From contig NZ_FOUZ01000001.1 in assembly GCF_900115015.1 (NCBI RefSeq), positions 62,001 through 126,000 on the forward strand: DNA of 64,000 nt, written 5' to 3'. The notes under the pieces are model-generated. The model had not been told where the DNA came from, made no database searches, and saw nothing but the letters and a program-made list of their open reading frames with translations. The stretch comes from Algoriella xinjiangensis (lineage in GTDB: Bacteria; Bacteroidota; Bacteroidia; Flavobacteriales; Weeksellaceae). A program made the translations under genes and the position numbers. Shown piece after piece: positions 62,060 through 64,000 of this stretch (positions are counted from its first letter, which is position 1; the number at the start of each line of letters is the position of its first letter).

Positions 62060-64000
62060 TTAGAATGTGTAAGCCAAATTCAATCTAAATCCTAATGGAT
62101 TAACAACTCGCCAACCATAATGTGTGTATCCCCAAGCACCAGGATAATGTCCTACATAATTGTATCTATCTGTAACATTATTAACCAAAAGGGCTATTTG
62201 ATAATTACTTTTTTGGTAAGAAACACCAAGATCTAACGAAAATAAATCGTCTGGTAGATATTTATGATCTTGTACAACTGGCCATACTGCGCGTTTTGCT
62301 TGATATTCATATCCTACAGAGAAACCTAAACCTTCTAAATCGCCATCAGTAATCGTATATTTTACCCAAGCATTCGAAATATGTTTTGCAGTACCATACA
62401 ACATACCTCCTACTTTTTTGGGATCGTTATCTTTTGTTACTTTAGCATCTGTATAAGCATAGTTGAATAAAATATTCCAATTACGGTTAATCGTTCCATT
62501 TACATCTAATTCAATTCCTTTAGAAGTTGCTTCACCAGATTGTTCATACTTTCCTGGATTCTCGTTACCAGCAGAAGTCAACATATTTGTTTTAGTTAAA
62601 TGATAAGCTGTTAAATTTGTCATCAATTTACCGCCAAACCATGTTTTCTTAAATCCAATTTCTTTGTTTTTACCTAATGATGGATCTGCACTTCCGCCAT
62701 CTAACAAAACACCTGTTTGTTCTTGAAAAGACTCATCATACAAAGCATAAACTGTAAATGTTGGTGTAATTAAACCCGTGATACTAAAACGAGGTGTAAC
62801 TGCATTATTTTTTACTTCTCTACCATTATCTGCTTTAGACTCTTTGGTTGTAGAAGTATAGCGTAAACCTGCGCCAATTCTTAATTTATTATCCAAAAAA
62901 CGCGCTTCGTCTTGAATATGTACCGACATATACGAATAATCTGAAAGATAAGCTGCACCACGTTCTCTTAATGATTTTGAACGATCATAAGTTGGCAACA
63001 TATTCTTTGTCAAGTTTCCGTAAACAGGATTATAAATATTAAAAATTACTTCTCCTTTCTCATTTGTTGGTAATTTTTTTGAGGCATCTACAATAGAACC
63101 CGCAACAGACCAATCTGCAACATAAAACTTTTTACCTGTATCTAAACCTCCTAAAATAGTATGATTAACGCTACCAGTTTTAAATTTACCTCGCGCAAAA
63201 ACTTGTCCAACAGTTGTCGTATTTAAGGCATCATTTATACTTAAATTTCTTGTTACATCTCCTTTTTTTGTACCAGTAATTGGATCGTCTTTTAAAGCAA
63301 TTGTATTGTAGTTAGAGTACATCGAAGCACCTTCCATTTCGGAACGGACATAACCAAATTGAGCCGTTATCATCCAATCTTCATTAAAATTATGATTAAT
63401 GGTTCCGAATACATTATGTTCCCACGATTTGGTTGGATCTACGATTGGATCATTAAATGTGAATGATTTTTTAACTTCTTTAAAACCATCAATACCGTAC
63501 GCATATTTAGAAAAACCACCTGCAAAATTATTCTGCGAATAAATATATTCTAACGTCACATTTGTATCATCAGAGATATTGTATTTAAAAGATGGATTAA
63601 CAACAAACTGTTCATGCTCTACATATTGTTGAAAGTTTCCTTTTTTTGTTCCCATTAAATTCAATCGACCCAAAAACTTTCCGTCTTTGCTTAATTTTTG
63701 GTCAATATCTGCTGTTGCTCTGTACAAACTATTACTTCCCAATGTCATCTGAACCGATTTACGATTATTTCCCATTGGTTTTTTAGTTACAATATTATAA
63801 AAACCACCTGGTTGCGTATTTCCCATCATAAAACCAGCCGGGCCTTTTACAAATTCTACACGATCTACAAAAGACATATCTTCGCGCAATGGTCCAAAAC
63901 TACCGCTTACATCCATTCCATTTCGTAGATTAGAAGCCTGAAAACCTCTTACCGCAATACCAACACTACCTTCTTCTTGATGTGTAATTGTTCGTACTCC
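62060..64000 (-). CDS. TonB-dependent siderophore receptor, 5' end cut by window edge
   Basis: Outer-membrane beta-barrel receptor. The frame runs without stop to the window edge; about 646 residues are visible, and an ATG at 63916 is not the start because the plug continues upstream (GIAVRGFQASNLRNGMDVSG). Plug motifs VDRVEFVKGPAGFMMGNTQP and GGFYNIVTKKP fit FhuA/FoxA-type siderophore receptors; the last strand ends GFRLNLAYTF with the terminal Phe of porins. It forms an operon with the PepSY protein. Confidence 0.92.
   Translation of the reverse strand, partial: GVRTITHQEEGSVGIAVRGFQASNLRNGMDVSGSFGPLREDMSFVDRVEFVKGPAGFMMGNTQPGGFYNIVTKKPMGNNRKSVQMTLGSNSLYRATADIDQKLSKDGKFLGRLNLMGTKKGNFQQYVEHEQFVVNPSFKYNISDDTNVTLEYIYSQNNFAGGFSKYAYGIDGFKEVKKSFTFNDPIVDPTKSWEHNVFGTINHNFNEDWMITAQFGYVRSEMEGASMYSNYNTIALKDDPITGTKKGDVTRNLSINDALNTTTVGQVFARGKFKTGSVNHTILGGLDTGKKFYVADWSVAGSIVDASKKLPTNEKGEVIFNIYNPVYGNLTKNMLPTYDRSKSLRERGAAYLSDYSYMSVHIQDEARFLDNKLRIGAGLRYTSTTKESKADNGREVKNNAVTPRFSITGLITPTFTVYALYDESFQEQTGVLLDGGSADPSLGKNKEIGFKKTWFGGKLMTNLTAYHLTKTNMLTSAGNENPGKYEQSGEATSKGIELDVNGTINRNWNILFNYAYTDAKVTKDNDPKKVGGMLYGTAKHISNAWVKYTITDGDLEGLGFSVGYEYQAKRAVWPVVQDHKYLPDDLFSLDLGVSYQKSNYQIALLVNNVTDRYNYVGHYPGAWGYTHYGWRVVNPLGFRLNLAYTF

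Noticed and set aside
1-64000. CRISPR arrays, tRNA or rRNA genes, prophage
   Set aside because: I saw no regular repeat-spacer pattern, no tRNA-like cloverleaf and no phage genes. A tool search could still find a missed tRNA.

Overview
The window is a stretch of a low-GC chromosome from the Flavobacteriia (Bacteroidota). Supporting signs are the near absence of Shine-Dalgarno sequences, A-rich start-codon contexts, Bacteroidota-type promoter boxes (TAnnTTTG), OstA-like, YceI, PepSY/TonB and Dabb-type families, and a secreted alpha-amino-acid ester acyltransferase that I recall as very close to the enzyme of Empedobacter brevis. Empedobacter or a near relative is my best guess. I see no rRNA, tRNA, CRISPR array, insertion sequence or prophage.

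Layout. 1-6045: the end of a CPA1 antiporter, a Tam-like methyltransferase, a class III aminotransferase, a lipoprotein, an OstA-like envelope protein and a Fur-family regulator. 6226-16554: UvrD-type helicase, AGCS symporter, two YceI proteins around a YgiD-type dioxygenase, methionine aminopeptidase, an AT-rich orphan gene, a Dabb protein, a DbpA-like RNA helicase and a small membrane protein. 16652-23644: two tandem long-chain acyl-CoA ligases, two small secreted proteins, and a membrane TPR/LuxR regulator. 23700-27612: an accessory run of VOC, DUF2461, DUF1801 and START-type (SRPBCC) genes. 27782-34135: the ester acyltransferase, a BNR-type secreted protein, an ANT(6)-like nucleotidyltransferase, a LysR regulator with a YeiH-type exporter, and an FKBP isomerase.

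34235-54073 is the main metabolic block, all on the minus strand. It holds a complete phenylacetate (paa) cluster: paaK, a TetR regulator, paaE, A, B, C, D, G, H, I, J, Y, Z and a paaF-like gene, ending at a strong terminator. Upstream lie the E2 and fused E1 subunits of a 2-oxoacid dehydrogenase, a PAP2 phosphatase, 4-hydroxyphenylpyruvate dioxygenase (hppD) and homogentisate 1,2-dioxygenase (hmgA). Related palindromes that fit the PaaR operator lie before both paaK and the E2 gene. This suggests that one TetR repressor ties the 2-oxoacid dehydrogenase to phenylacetyl-CoA catabolism. I read the block as an aromatic amino acid (Phe/Tyr) catabolic island.

54365-64000: a B12-type radical SAM protein, lipoate-protein ligase, an SDR, a DUF389 membrane protein, a NYN/OST-HTH protein, and an iron-uptake pair (PepSY membrane protein and TonB receptor) that runs off the right edge. 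A 33-codon ORF with its own promoter precedes hmgA, and a bipartite palindromic repeat lies between hppD and hmgA. Both are unannotated structures worth checking.
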